In this document: positions 27,663 through 37,800 of the stretch, one piece after another
How the letters are laid out: each line of letters opens with the position of its first letter
How positions within the stretch are numbered: position 1 is the stretch's first letter
From: Corynebacterium sp. HMSC27B11
Lineage (GTDB): Bacteria > Actinomycetota > Actinomycetes > Mycobacteriales > Mycobacteriaceae
Reading direction: 5' to 3'
Length of the DNA: 64,000 nt
Assembly (NCBI RefSeq): GCF_001815985.1
Contig: NZ_KV823549.1
Location: 1-64,000, forward strand
Made by a program: the position numbers and the translations under genes
The notes under the pieces: model-generated
The model's input: only the letters and a program-made list of their open reading frames with translations
Database searches by the model: none
Told to the model about the DNA's origin: nothing

Positions 27663-28679
27663 GTGACTGAACACAACGCAATTGAACCTGGCAGCAACGT
27701 CCTCGTCACCGGTGGTGCGGGCTACGTGGGTAGCGTATGCACCGCCGTCCTCGTTGAAAACGGGTTCCACGTCACCGTCGTGGATAACTTGAGCACCGGC
27801 AATCGCTCCGCGATCCACCCCAAAGCCAACTTCGTGGAAGGCGACATTGCGGATGTGGCCAGCGAGGTTTTGGCGGATGGCGATTTCGCTGCCGTCTTCC
27901 ACTTCGCCGCGCGCTCGCTCGTGGGCGAATCCGTGGAGCAGCCGGATGCCTACTGGCACCACAATGTTCTCACAACCCTCACGCTGCTGGACGCGATGCG
28001 CGAAACAGGAGTGAAGAACATCGTCTTCTCCTCCACCGCTGCCTGCTACGGCGAACCGGAGCAGGTGCCTATCACGGAGGATATGCCCACGGCCCCGACG
28101 AACCCCTACGGTGCCTCGAAGCTGACGATCGACTACATGCTCTCCTCCTACGCCAAGGCTTACGGACTGGCAGCGACGAGCCTGCGCTACTTCAACGTCG
28201 CGGGCGCCTATCAGCAGTTCGGTGAGAACCGTGAGGTGGAGACCCACCTGATCCCGATCGTCCTGCAGGTCGCTCTGGGCCACCGCGAGTCGATCAGCAT
28301 CTTCGGCTCCGATTGGCCCACCAAGGACGGCACAGCAGTGCGCGACTACATCCACATCAAGGACCTCGCGGATGCCCACGTGCTCGCTGCGACGTCCAAC
28401 GTGGCCGGCGAGCACCGGATCTTCAACCTTGGTAGCGGTGACGGGTTCAGCGTCCGGGAGGTCATCGACACCTGCCGGGAGGTCACCGGGGCCGACATTC
28501 CGGCGATCGAGGCCCCACGACGCGCCGGAGACCCAGCAGTGCTCATCGCCTCGAGTGCGAAGGCTATCGCTGAGCTGGGCTGGGAGCCGCAACTCTCGGA
28601 CCTGAAGACGGTGGTGTCGGACGCGTGGCGGTTTACCTCCGCCCTGGGAGATGCGGCCCACTCCGCTCCCCGTCCCTAG
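27663..28679 (+). CDS. galE: UDP-glucose 4-epimerase GalE
   Basis: NAD-dependent epimerase interconverting UDP-glucose and UDP-galactose, 338 residues. UDP-galactose is the precursor of the cell-wall galactan. The Rossmann motif GGAGYVG (17-23), the catalytic Ser/Thr region [10 protein letters not shown] (123-132), and Tyr149-x3-Lys153 (YGASK) are all present, and the [14 protein letters not shown] block closes the C-terminal domain. The GTG start has GAAGAAAG about 9 nt upstream; a TTG six codons earlier is the alternative. Location after dtxR matches C. glutamicum. The stop codon overlaps that of the converging DUF4192 gene. Confidence 0.94.
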   Translation: MTEHNAIEPGSNVLVTGGAGYVGSVCTAVLVENGFHVTVVDNLSTGNRSAIHPKANFVEGDIADVASEVLADGDFAAVFHFAARSLVGESVEQPDAYWHHNVLTTLTLLDAMRETGVKNIVFSSTAACYGEPEQVPITEDMPTAPTNPYGASKLTIDYMLSSYAKAYGLAATSLRYFNVAGAYQQFGENREVETHLIPIVLQVALGHRESISIFGSDWPTKDGTAVRDYIHIKDLADAHVLAATSNVAGEHRIFNLGSGDGFSVREVIDTCREVTGADIPAIEAPRRAGDPAVLIASSAKAIAELGWEPQLSDLKTVVSDAWRFTSALGDAAHSAPRP

Positions 28680-29992
28680 GGTTTCGCGAGCTCACCTCCC
28701 TCGGTGTCCAGGTGACGTAGGTGTTCAAGGGCATCCCAGTCCAGCACCCGCATGAAGGCCTCGCGCGTGTCGGCCGGGACGTGTTCGCGCGGGTTCTTCC
28801 CGTTCAGGACCCCTGTGGCGATTGCGACCTTATCCTTGACGATCTGGAGCGCGAGGCCGGTTTTCAGGGCTATGACGAGCACCTGGTTATCCTTCCATCC
28901 CATGGCGCTGGTCGCCTCGGAGACTGCCCGGCGCGCGGTGTGAAATGCGACCACTCCTTCCCCATTCCCGACGAGTACCTGGGTGAGCACGTAAAGCACA
29001 TTGCTTCTCACGTCGCCGGCTGTGTGGCGCGCAGTTGCCGCGAGCAGTGAGCGGATGACGGGCGAGGGCATGCCGATTGATGTGGTGATGAGAAAGGCCT
29101 GGCTGCGGGGCTCGCCGCAGAGCCGGGCGATCGCGGTCAGCAGCGCCAGGTCTGCCATTGCATCCTCCACCGTGGTGAACCCGTCGAGTATCTCTTCTGT
29201 TTTTGCCAATAGTTGGTGGAGGGCGGTGTCCAGACACTGCGGTTCCGCCTGCCCTGCCAGGGGTGGGTCCTGCTGGTCCAGCCAGCATTCCATGTCCTCG
29301 CGAGCTGCGAAGTTCAAGGCATTGGTCACCCCCGCGTGGAGAGCTACTGGGTTGGCGCTTTGTACCGGGATGGTCCCCTCGTCCACCCATAGTTGTGTGT
29401 GGAGGTCGTATGTCGCCCACTCTTGGTGGTCTGCGATCTCCTGAGCCCAGTGGCTGGTGTGCACGGGGATTCCGGCCAGGGCGAGTTGGGTGCGTGTGTC
29501 AGTGAATACGTCGACGGCGCGGGCCGGGGTGCCACCGATAACGAGGATGATCGCCTGCGGGCATTGATCCGTCGGCACGGTGTCCGAGATGGGAGCCCCC
29601 AGTGCGGCACAGAAGGTGTCGAGGGCCTCCACGGTGCTATCGCCGTCCAGGTCGGCTCTCACGACGGGGCCTACCTGAAAGGTGACGGTGGCGTGTGTGG
29701 TGGCGCGGTCACCCGGGTTGCTGCCTCGAGGTGGCCCGTCCTTGCTGACCGGTTGGAGTCCGATGAGCACCAAGGAGTCCTGCGGTGTGAAACCGAGCAT
29801 GGCTGGTAGGCCTGCGAGCAGAGCCCCGGGGTCGGCTCCCAGGGAGATGCTGCGATGCCCAGCTGGTGCTGTGCTGTGCCCTTGGCAGCCCCGTAGCCTG
29901 TTGTCGGATGGTGGGGCCTGCGCGGCGGTTGTCTCGTGGGGAATATTGCGATGGTCGTTGTGGTTGGAATGACGTGAATCGTGTGATCTCAT
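28676..29992 (-). CDS. DUF4192 domain-containing protein
   Basis: Actinobacterial protein of unknown function, about 438 residues. The family pattern appears from residue ~45: a segment with [25 protein letters not shown], then [14 protein letters not shown], and a C-terminal helical part with [16 protein letters not shown]. No signal peptide or catalytic motif is seen. The start is uncertain: I use the ATG giving [12 protein letters not shown], but it has no clear ribosome site, and the first 40 residues are low in conservation, so a later start is possible. Base use resembles its neighbours. It converges on galE with overlapping stop codons. Confidence 0.75.
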   Translation of the reverse strand: MRSHDSRHSNHNDHRNIPHETTAAQAPPSDNRLRGCQGHSTAPAGHRSISLGADPGALLAGLPAMLGFTPQDSLVLIGLQPVSKDGPPRGSNPGDRATTHATVTFQVGPVVRADLDGDSTVEALDTFCAALGAPISDTVPTDQCPQAIILVIGGTPARAVDVFTDTRTQLALAGIPVHTSHWAQEIADHQEWATYDLHTQLWVDEGTIPVQSANPVALHAGVTNALNFAAREDMECWLDQQDPPLAGQAEPQCLDTALHQLLAKTEEILDGFTTVEDAMADLALLTAIARLCGEPRSQAFLITTSIGMPSPVIRSLLAATARHTAGDVRSNVLYVLTQVLVGNGEGVVAFHTARRAVSEATSAMGWKDNQVLVIALKTGLALQIVKDKVAIATGVLNGKNPREHVPADTREAFMRVLDWDALEHLRHLDTEGGELAKP

Positions 29993-30205
29993 GAGCAAAG
30001 TGTGCTCGATCACCCGGTCAGCCCCAGCGCAGCAGCGTTGGTCTGCGGAGGAGAACCGCCAGGGCCCTGTGGACACGCAGTGGACTGTGGATAACTTCCC
30101 CACGCCGGAGCCCGCCACGTGTTTTGGCTGGCCTGAACTCGGTTAATGCCGAGATCTCCGGCCCGCTGCCCCGCAGTCGTTGTAAAGAAAGGGAGCGCAA
30201 GGACG

Positions 30206-31240
30206 ATGCCTCAGGACAATTCTTTTAGCCGCCGTCCCCGGAACACCATGTATGAGATGGAATATCCCGTTCCGCTGGAGGCGGATTCGCCGGACGAAGG
30301 TATTCCGATGCTGATCGCGCTCCAGGGCTATGCCGATGCGGGCCAGGCCATCGCAGTCAGTGGAAATCACCTCCTGGAGGCTCTGGATAGCTCGGTTGTC
30401 GCCAGCTTCAACCTCGATGATCTACTGGATTACCGCGCACGGCGCCCCAGCATCACGATCGACCAGAATCGTATCACCAAGTCCGACAAGCTCAGCCTGG
30501 ACGTGCGCATCGTCAAGGACGTCAACGACCGGCCGTTCCTGCTGGTCGCCGGCCCAGAGCCGGACCTGAAGTGGGAGGCATTCGGGCACGCGATCATGGA
30601 GTTGGCGCAGCGAGCGAATGTCTCCCGGGCGATTTCCTTCTATGCTGCCCCGATGACGGTGCCGCACACCCGCCCGCTGGTGATTTCCGCGCACGCTTCG
30701 GACCCGTCCCTGGTGCGGGATTACCACACGTGGGACGCACGGCTGGTGATCCCGGGGGCTGCTGCGCTCGAGACCGAGATGCAGCTGTCTGCCGCGGGAT
30801 TCGACGCCATTGGGCTCACGGCCCATGTGCCGCACTACATCGCGGGTTCAGAGTACCCGGAGGCAAGCTACGCGCTGCTGAAGGCCTTCGGCGACCTTGC
30901 CGACCGCGAGCTGCCGTTGAAGGCGCTGGAGAAGGATATGTCGCGCGTACAGCAGCAGCTCGCACAGCAGACGGAGGATTCCCACGAGATCGCTACCGTC
31001 GTTGGGGCCCTCGAGCAGCAGTACGACAAGGAAGTCCGTAGGCTTCGAAAGAAGAAGAGTTCGTTGCTCGAGCCAGGACAGGACATCCCTACTGGCGAGG
31101 AGCTGGGCGCCGAGTTCGAGGCATTCCTGGCCCGCATGAATGACGCGGCGGATACCGATTCCGCGGCCGGCGGGGAGGATCCGGCGGATCCCACCCATAG
31201 CAACGACCCACACGACGACGATGAAGGAGACTCACAGTAG
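30206..31240 (+). CDS. PAC2 family protein
   Basis: Cytosolic protein of 344 residues with the PAC2 (proteasome-assembly-chaperone-2-like) fold, as in mycobacterial Rv2714. The N-terminal ~240 residues hold the family blocks MLIALQGYADAGQAIAVSGNHLL and ISFYAAPMTVPHTRP. A helical segment with QQQLAQQTEDSHEIATVV follows, then an acidic Asp/Gly-rich tail. Corynebacteria lack a proteasome, so its role is unknown. I chose the ATG with AAGGACG directly upstream. Its stop overlaps the helicase start by one base (TAGTG), a sign of coupled translation. Confidence 0.87.
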   Translation: MPQDNSFSRRPRNTMYEMEYPVPLEADSPDEGIPMLIALQGYADAGQAIAVSGNHLLEALDSSVVASFNLDDLLDYRARRPSITIDQNRITKSDKLSLDVRIVKDVNDRPFLLVAGPEPDLKWEAFGHAIMELAQRANVSRAISFYAAPMTVPHTRPLVISAHASDPSLVRDYHTWDARLVIPGAAALETEMQLSAAGFDAIGLTAHVPHYIAGSEYPEASYALLKAFGDLADRELPLKALEKDMSRVQQQLAQQTEDSHEIATVVGALEQQYDKEVRRLRKKKSSLLEPGQDIPTGEELGAEFEAFLARMNDAADTDSAAGGEDPADPTHSNDPHDDDEGDSQ

Positions 31241-33798
31241 TGGGAATCGCTGCCCAGCTGGCCGACCTACTCCCCGACCTCGACGAGGTCCCTGAAGGGC
31301 TCGTTGACGACGCCGTGTTGGCGTCCTTCCTGCGGTGGACGGAAGACCGCGGGATCAGCCTCTACGAGGCGCAGAAGGAGGCAGCCACGGCGTTGGTCGC
31401 CCAGGACCACGTCATCCTGGCGACCCCCACGGGGTCCGGGAAGTCGATGGTGGCTCTGGCGGCCCACTTCGTGGCGCTGGCGCGCGGGCAGCGCAGTTTC
31501 TACACCGCCCCAATCAAAGCCCTGGTCAGCGAGAAGTTCTTCGACCTCTGCGCAACCTTTGGCCCTGAGAATGTGGGCATGATGACCGGTGATGCGACCG
31601 TCAATGGTGGTGCCCCCATCATCTGCGCCACCGCCGAGATCCTCGCCAATATCGCGTTGCGCGACGGGAAGGACGCGCAGGTCGACCAGGTGGTCATGGA
31701 TGAGTTCCACTACTACTCCGAGCCCGACCGTGGCTGGGCCTGGCAGGTGCCCCTCCTGGAACTCCCCCACGCCCAGTTCCTGCTGATGAGCGCCACGCTG
31801 GGAGACACTGCGTGGCTGGAGAAGGATCTGACCGACCGCACCGGCAGGCCCTGCACCCACGTTTCTGGCTCCGTCCGCCCGGTTCCGCTGAGCTTCGACT
31901 ACGTCTATACCCCGGTGCACGAGACGATCGAGGAGCTAGTCAAGGATGGCAAGGCCCCGGTCTACGTCGTACACTTCACCCAGCGCGAGGCCATCGAGCG
32001 CGCTCAGGCGCTGACGAGCCTGAGCTTGGTCAGCGAAGAGAAGAAGAAGGCGATCGCCGAGGCGATCGGGAACTTCAAGTTCACCACCAGCTTCGGCAAG
32101 ACCCTATCCAAACTGCTGCGCCGCGGGATTGGTGTCCACCACGCCGGCCTGCTGCCAAAATACCGGCGCCTGGTGGAACAGCTCGCCCAGCAGGGTCTGC
32201 TGACCGTCATCTGCGGCACCGACACCCTGGGCGTGGGAATCAACGTCCCGATCCGCTCGGTGCTCATGACGGAGCTAGCGAAGTTCGACGGCGAACGCCA
32301 CCGCATCCTGAAGTCCCGGGAGTTCCACCAGATCGCCGGACGAGCAGGACGCGCAGGCTACGACACGGAAGGCACCGTCGTCGTCCAGGCGCCGGAACAC
32401 GAGATCGAGAACTTCCGGCTTCGCCAGCGCGCTGGGACGGACCCGAAGAAGCTCAAGCGGCTGCGCAAGAAGTCCGCACCACAGGGCCGAACCACCTGGT
32501 CCGAGTCCACGTACGAACGCCTGCTCACCGCGGAGCCAGAGGAGCTGGTCAGCCAGTTCACGATGAGCAACTCGATGCTGCTGAACATCGTCGCTCGCAA
32601 GGAATGGACCTTTGCTGCCCTCAAGCGTCTGCTCCGCAGCAGCCACGAGACCCGCGCGAAGCAGAACGCTCACATCCGCACCACGATCGAGCTCTACCGT
32701 GGCCTGCTTCGGTCCGAGGTGGTCGAGGAGTTCGCGGCGGACACGCCGTCCGGGAAGGACGCCCGGCTAACCCAGGAACTGCAGCGAGACTTCGCGCTCA
32801 ACCAACCGCTGGCCCCGTTCGCGCTGGCTGCTCTAGACCTGCTCGACCCGGAGTCCCCGGAGTTCACCCTGGACGTGATCTCCACCTTCGAGGCGGTTCT
32901 CAACGACCCCCGTCAGGTACTCAGCGGCCAGCAACGCGCAGCCCGCGATGAGGAGCTCGCCGCGCTCAAGGCGGAGGGCGTCGACTACACCGAGCGGATG
33001 AACATCCTCGAGGACGTCACCTACCCGCAGCCGCTGGCCGAATCCCTCGACAATGCCTTCGACATTTTCTGCGAATCCAACCCCTGGGCGAAGGACTTCG
33101 ACATCTCCCCGAAGTCCGTTCTGCGCGACATGATCGAAAAGGGCATGACCTTCTCGGACATCATCGCCACCTACCGTTTGGGGCGTTCCGAGGGCGTGGT
33201 GCTGCGCTACCTCACCGACGCGTGGCGCACCCTGGACCATTCGGTGCCACAGAGCTACCGCACGGAGGAGCTCGAGGACATCATCGAGTGGCTGGGCGAG
33301 CTCATCCGCCAGGTGGACTCCTCCCTGCTGGATGAGTGGGCCACCCTCTCCGACCCGGATGCTCCGCTGACCGAGGAGCAGGTCACGGAGCATGCCTTCG
33401 GGGTCACCGATAGTTCCGCGCTCTCGGCCAACAAGCGAGCACTGCGGCGGATGGTACGCAACCACATGTTCCGCCACGTGGAGCTCTTCGCCTTCGAGAA
33501 GGAGGAGCAGCTGGCGGAGCTGGATTCCTACCTGGAGGACGCCCCCGATTGGCCCGCCGCCATGGACGATTACTTCGAGGAGTATGCGGACCTGGGGGTT
33601 GACGCCGACGCGCGTTCCAACTCAATGGTGCTCATCGACGAGAACCCGGAGGCTGCGCCCGGCCAATGGCGGGTGCGCCAGATTCTGGATGACCCGGAGA
33701 AGGACCACGGCTGGGCCTTCGAGGGCATGGTGGACCTGGCCGCTACCGACGAGGCCGGAGAGGTGCGCCTAGCCAGCCTGGTTATTCACCAAGGCTAG
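31240..33798 (+). CDS. Ski2-like DExH-box helicase with C-terminal DUF3516 domain
   Basis: Large SF2 helicase, 852 residues. Motif I is ATPTGSGKS (about 60-68), motif II DEFHYY (DEFH rather than DEVH), motif III SATLGD, and motif VI HQIAGRAGRAGYD. The C-terminal ~350 residues match the DUF3516 arrangement found in actinobacterial members. The Ski2/HelY group unwinds RNA or structured nucleic acid, but the substrate here is not known. The GTG start overlaps the PAC2 stop (TAGTG) and has GAAGGAG upstream, so the two proteins are made together in fixed ratio. Gene order PAC2-helicase-oxyR is the corynebacterial arrangement. Confidence 0.87.
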   Translation: MGIAAQLADLLPDLDEVPEGLVDDAVLASFLRWTEDRGISLYEAQKEAATALVAQDHVILATPTGSGKSMVALAAHFVALARGQRSFYTAPIKALVSEKFFDLCATFGPENVGMMTGDATVNGGAPIICATAEILANIALRDGKDAQVDQVVMDEFHYYSEPDRGWAWQVPLLELPHAQFLLMSATLGDTAWLEKDLTDRTGRPCTHVSGSVRPVPLSFDYVYTPVHETIEELVKDGKAPVYVVHFTQREAIERAQALTSLSLVSEEKKKAIAEAIGNFKFTTSFGKTLSKLLRRGIGVHHAGLLPKYRRLVEQLAQQGLLTVICGTDTLGVGINVPIRSVLMTELAKFDGERHRILKSREFHQIAGRAGRAGYDTEGTVVVQAPEHEIENFRLRQRAGTDPKKLKRLRKKSAPQGRTTWSESTYERLLTAEPEELVSQFTMSNSMLLNIVARKEWTFAALKRLLRSSHETRAKQNAHIRTTIELYRGLLRSEVVEEFAADTPSGKDARLTQELQRDFALNQPLAPFALAALDLLDPESPEFTLDVISTFEAVLNDPRQVLSGQQRAARDEELAALKAEGVDYTERMNILEDVTYPQPLAESLDNAFDIFCESNPWAKDFDISPKSVLRDMIEKGMTFSDIIATYRLGRSEGVVLRYLTDAWRTLDHSVPQSYRTEELEDIIEWLGELIRQVDSSLLDEWATLSDPDAPLTEEQVTEHAFGVTDSSALSANKRALRRMVRNHMFRHVELFAFEKEEQLAELDSYLEDAPDWPAAMDDYFEEYADLGVDADARSNSMVLIDENPEAAPGQWRVRQILDDPEKDHGWAFEGMVDLAATDEAGEVRLASLVIHQG

Positions 33799-34750
33799 CG
33801 GCCAGCTCCGCCCGGGCGGTTTCCTGCACCGCTGCAAAGGACTCAGAGAGGATGCGGCCGAGCTCCTCATAATCCTCGGTACGCACGCTGCTGGAGCGGT
33901 GGGCAATCCCCACCGTGCGGCCAGCCGCCTTCTCCTCGGGGTGGAATGTCGCCAAGCCGATGCCCGGGCGCTGGCACTCACTGGGCACCGCACTCAGCGG
34001 AACAAGGGTCGCGCCCTGCCCGGCGGCGACGAGGTGAACCACGGTGGACAGACTCGTTGCCCGGGTCACCGCCAACCGGGGGTCATGGCTCATATTCACC
34101 CTGCGGCACAGGTCCATCACCTGGTCCCGCAAACAGTGCCCCTCGTCGAGAAGCAGGAGGTCGAGTTTTTCGAGGTCGGCGACGCACAGGTCGCGGCGGC
34201 CGGCCATCGGGTGGCCTTCTGGGACGACCACCACGAACTCCTCCTCGTAGAGGGGAATCGTGGTCAGCCCGGCGTCCTCAAACGGAAGCCCCAACACCGC
34301 GACGTCGATGCGCCCCTGCCGAAGGGCATCCACCAGGTGGTGGGTCTTCTCCTCCACGATGCGGGGGGCATCCCCAGTCTGCGGTTCGTCGAGGGCGCGC
34401 AAGAAATCCGGGAGCAGGAATGGGGCGATCGTCGGGATCATGCCCACGACCAGGGCACTGCCCAACCCGCCTTTCACAGAATTGGCGTGATCAACGAGGG
34501 CGTCCACGCTCTCCAGCGTGGCGTGGGCGAAAGGCAGGAGCGAGCGCCCCATCGGCGTCACGATGACTTTTCGGGTGGAGCGCTCGATCAGCTGCACTCC
34601 GAGCCCCTGCTCGAGGGTCGCGAGAGCCTGCGAGAGCGATGGCTGGGAAATGCCCAGGTGCGCCGCGGCGGTGCCGAAGTGGCCGTGTTCCGCGATCGTC
34701 GCGAAGGTCCGGACCTGCGCAATGGTCGGCCGATACTCTTTGTGGGTCAC
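33782..34750 (-). CDS. oxyR: Hydrogen-peroxide-responsive regulator OxyR (LysR family)
   Basis: LysR-type regulator of 322 residues. The N-terminal winged helix-turn-helix (about 10-65, FGTAAAHLGISQPSLSQAL) is followed by the sensor domain with the two redox cysteines in GHCLRDQVMDLC at Cys206 and Cys215, the exact positions used in C. glutamicum OxyR. There it represses catalase and iron-storage genes until oxidised. The GTG start is preceded by a short spacer with weak ribosome site. It is divergent from hrpA, and its 3' end overlaps the helicase gene by 17 nt on the opposite strand. Confidence 0.94.
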   Translation of the reverse strand: MTHKEYRPTIAQVRTFATIAEHGHFGTAAAHLGISQPSLSQALATLEQGLGVQLIERSTRKVIVTPMGRSLLPFAHATLESVDALVDHANSVKGGLGSALVVGMIPTIAPFLLPDFLRALDEPQTGDAPRIVEEKTHHLVDALRQGRIDVAVLGLPFEDAGLTTIPLYEEEFVVVVPEGHPMAGRRDLCVADLEKLDLLLLDEGHCLRDQVMDLCRRVNMSHDPRLAVTRATSLSTVVHLVAAGQGATLVPLSAVPSECQRPGIGLATFHPEEKAAGRTVGIAHRSSSVRTEDYEELGRILSESFAAVQETARAELAASLGE

Positions 34751-34880
34751 AGCTACCTATCAATGTTTCAACAATGCTGAAGCCTTATCCTACGCGAGCT
34801 GGCCGGGTGGTTTTAGCCAAAAGCTATGAATGGCTCCCGGCTACAGGTGCCAGCCACAGAGTTGTTAAGCTGGAGCCCTA
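34751..34880. promoter_or_regulatory. Divergent promoter region of oxyR and hrpA
   Basis: This 130-base stretch must hold the promoters of both genes and probably an OxyR site. The oxyR-proximal part is AT-rich (CTATCAATGTTTCAACAATGC), which differs from the surrounding GC-rich DNA. I cannot fix the -10 and -35 elements with confidence. Confidence 0.4.
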
Positions 34881-37800
34881 ATGAGCAGGGAAAATAGCGA
34901 TAAGAGCACGCAAAAATCAGCGCAACAGCCGTCGCGGCACGCCAGAAACGGGCGTCACCGCAACCGCGGGGGCAAGTCGCGCCGCCGGGGACGCAGCGGC
35001 CGACAGCGCCGGGAGCGCACGGCCGGCGTCAATCTGCCCCAGCAGGACCGGGTCTTCCCTCAGATCCACTTCCCTAGCGAGCTGCCCGTCTCGGAGCGCC
35101 AGGCGGATATCGAAAAGGCTATCGCTGAAAATCAGGTTGTCATCATCGCCGGTGAGACTGGCTCCGGTAAGACCACGCAGATCCCGAAGATGTGCCTGAA
35201 CCTGGGTCGCGGCAACCGGCAGCGCATCGGGCACACCCAGCCCCGGCGCATCGCCGCCCGCAGCGTGGCGGACCGCATCGCCGAGGAGCTCGGATCGAGC
35301 ACGGATAAGCCGGATTCCCTGGTCGGTTACAAGATCCGCTTCGACGATAAGACCAGCGAGAACACCGCGGTCAAGCTCATGACCGACGGTGTGCTTCTCA
35401 ACGAGATCCAGCGCGACCGGCTACTCCGCGAATACGACACGATCATCATCGATGAGGCGCACGAGCGCAGCCTGAACATCGACTTCCTGCTGGGCTACCT
35501 GAAGAATCTGCTGCCGAAGCGCCCGGATCTGAAGCTGATCATCACCTCCGCGACGATCGACCCCGAAAGCTTCGCGGAGCACTTCGCCAGCGCCGATGGC
35601 ACACCCGCGCCAATCGTCGAGGTCTCGGGGCGAACCTACCCGGTCGAGATCCTGTACCGCCCGCTGGAGCGAAGCTATACCGACCCGGACAGTGGGGAGA
35701 TCACCACCCACGTGACGGACCCGTTGGACGCGCTCATCGAGGCCGTCGACGAGCTGTGGAGCTTCGGCAGCGGCGACATCCTGTGCTTCTTCTCCGGGGA
35801 ACGCGAGATCCGCGACGCCGCCGAGGCGCTGGATAAGCATCTCAACCGCGACCGGCGCGGGGCACGCGTCGACATCCTCCCCCTGTTTGGGCGACTGTCG
35901 AATGCGGAACAGCACCGCGTGTTCAACCCTGGCCAACGCCGCCGGATCGTGTTGGCCACGAATATCGCCGAGACGTCCCTGACCGTGCCGGGCATCCGCT
36001 TCGTCGTGGATACCGGCTATGCGCGCATCTCCCGCTACTCCAATCGCACGAAGGTACAGCGACTGCCGGTCGAGGAGATCAGCCAGGCCTCCGCGAAGCA
36101 GCGTTCGGGCCGTTGTGGCCGTGTCGCCGACGGTATTGCGATCCGGCTGTATTCGGAAGAAAACTTCGAAGCCCGACCGGAGTTCACCGACCCCGAAATT
36201 CTGCGCACCCACCTGGCCAGCGTCATCCTGGCGATGCTTGCTCTTGGCCTCGGTGATATCCAGAAGTTCCCCTTCCTGCAGGCCCCTGACTCTCGCGCGG
36301 TGCGCGACGGCGTGGCCCTGCTCAGCGAGCTGGGCGCGATCTCCGGAGGCGACCGGCACGCGTTGACGGACGTGGGACGGGACATGTCTCGCATCCCGAC
36401 CGACCCCCGCTTGGCGCGCATGATGGTCGCCGCCCACCGGCTGAACATCCTGGATCAGGTCACCGTCATCGTCGCTGCGCTATCCATCCAGGACGTCCGG
36501 GAACGGCCGCTGGAGAAGCAGCAGCAGGCCGATGAGCTCCACGCGCGTTTCAAGGCGAACTCGGACTTCATCTCCACCCTGAAGCTGTGGAGCTACCTGC
36601 AACAGCAGCGCGCCGAGCTCAGCGGTAACCAGTTCCGCAAGCTCTGCCAGCGGGAGTTCATCCACTACTTGCGTGTCCTGGAGTGGGCGGATCTGGTTCG
36701 TCAGCTGCTCAATATCGCCAAGGAGCTGCGCTGGTCCGTGCCGAATATTCGGCATGTCCGGCAGCTGACCTTCGACGGCGAGCGCATCGCCGAAGATGAT
36801 GTCCACCGAGCCCTGCTGGCCGGGCTGATCAGCCACATCGGCATGCGGGAGGGCGAGAGCCGCCAGTTCACCGGCCCCCGCAATTCGCACTTTGTGGTGC
36901 ACCCGAGCTCCCATGTGGCGAAGAAACCACCGCAGTGGATCATGGCCGCGGAGCTGGTCGAGACATCCCGGATTTTCGCCCGAACGGTGGGGCCGATCCG
37001 CCCGGAGTGGGTGGAATCAATCGCACCCCACATGGTGAAGTACACCCATTCGGAGCCTCACTGGTCCTCGAAGCGCGGTGCGGCGATGGTCTACGAAAAG
37101 GCCCTCCTGCTTGGACTCCCCATCGTCACGGAGCGACGCGTCAACCTGGGTCGTATCGACCCGGAGCTGGCGCGGGATATGTTCATCCGCAAGGCGCTGG
37201 TCGAGGGCGACTGGGAGACGCGCCACAAGTTCTACCGCCACAATCAGGAGCTTCTTGAGCAAGCCGAGAAGCTGGAGGATAAGGCCCGTCGCCGGGACAT
37301 CGTGATCGACGATGATGCCCTGTTTTCTTTTTACGACGCCCGCCTGCCCGCAGACATCATCTCCAGCCGACATTTTGATTCCTGGTGGAAGAAGGCACGC
37401 CACAAGAAGCCAGACCTGCTGGATTTTTCGCTCGACGCGCTCATCGATTCGCACGAAGGGGCCGCGGAGGCCAATGAGTTCCCGGATACCTGGCGGCAGG
37501 GCAGCCTGGAGTTCGACCTGGAGTATGTCTTCGACCCCACCGATCCGCGCGACGGCATCACCATGCAGGTTCCACTGCCCCTGCTGGCGAACATCGACCC
37601 CGAAATCACGCAGTGGTTGGTTCCGGGCATGCGTCACGAGCTAGCGGTGGCGCTCATCCGTTCCCTGCCCAAGGCGATCCGCAAGTCGGTGGTCCCGGCA
37701 ACGGATTTCGCAGCACGGGCGCTGGAGGCCATGACGCCCTACGACGGGGCGATCGATGAGTCGCTGGCCGATGCGCTGCGCTCGCTGGGCGGTCGGGGCA

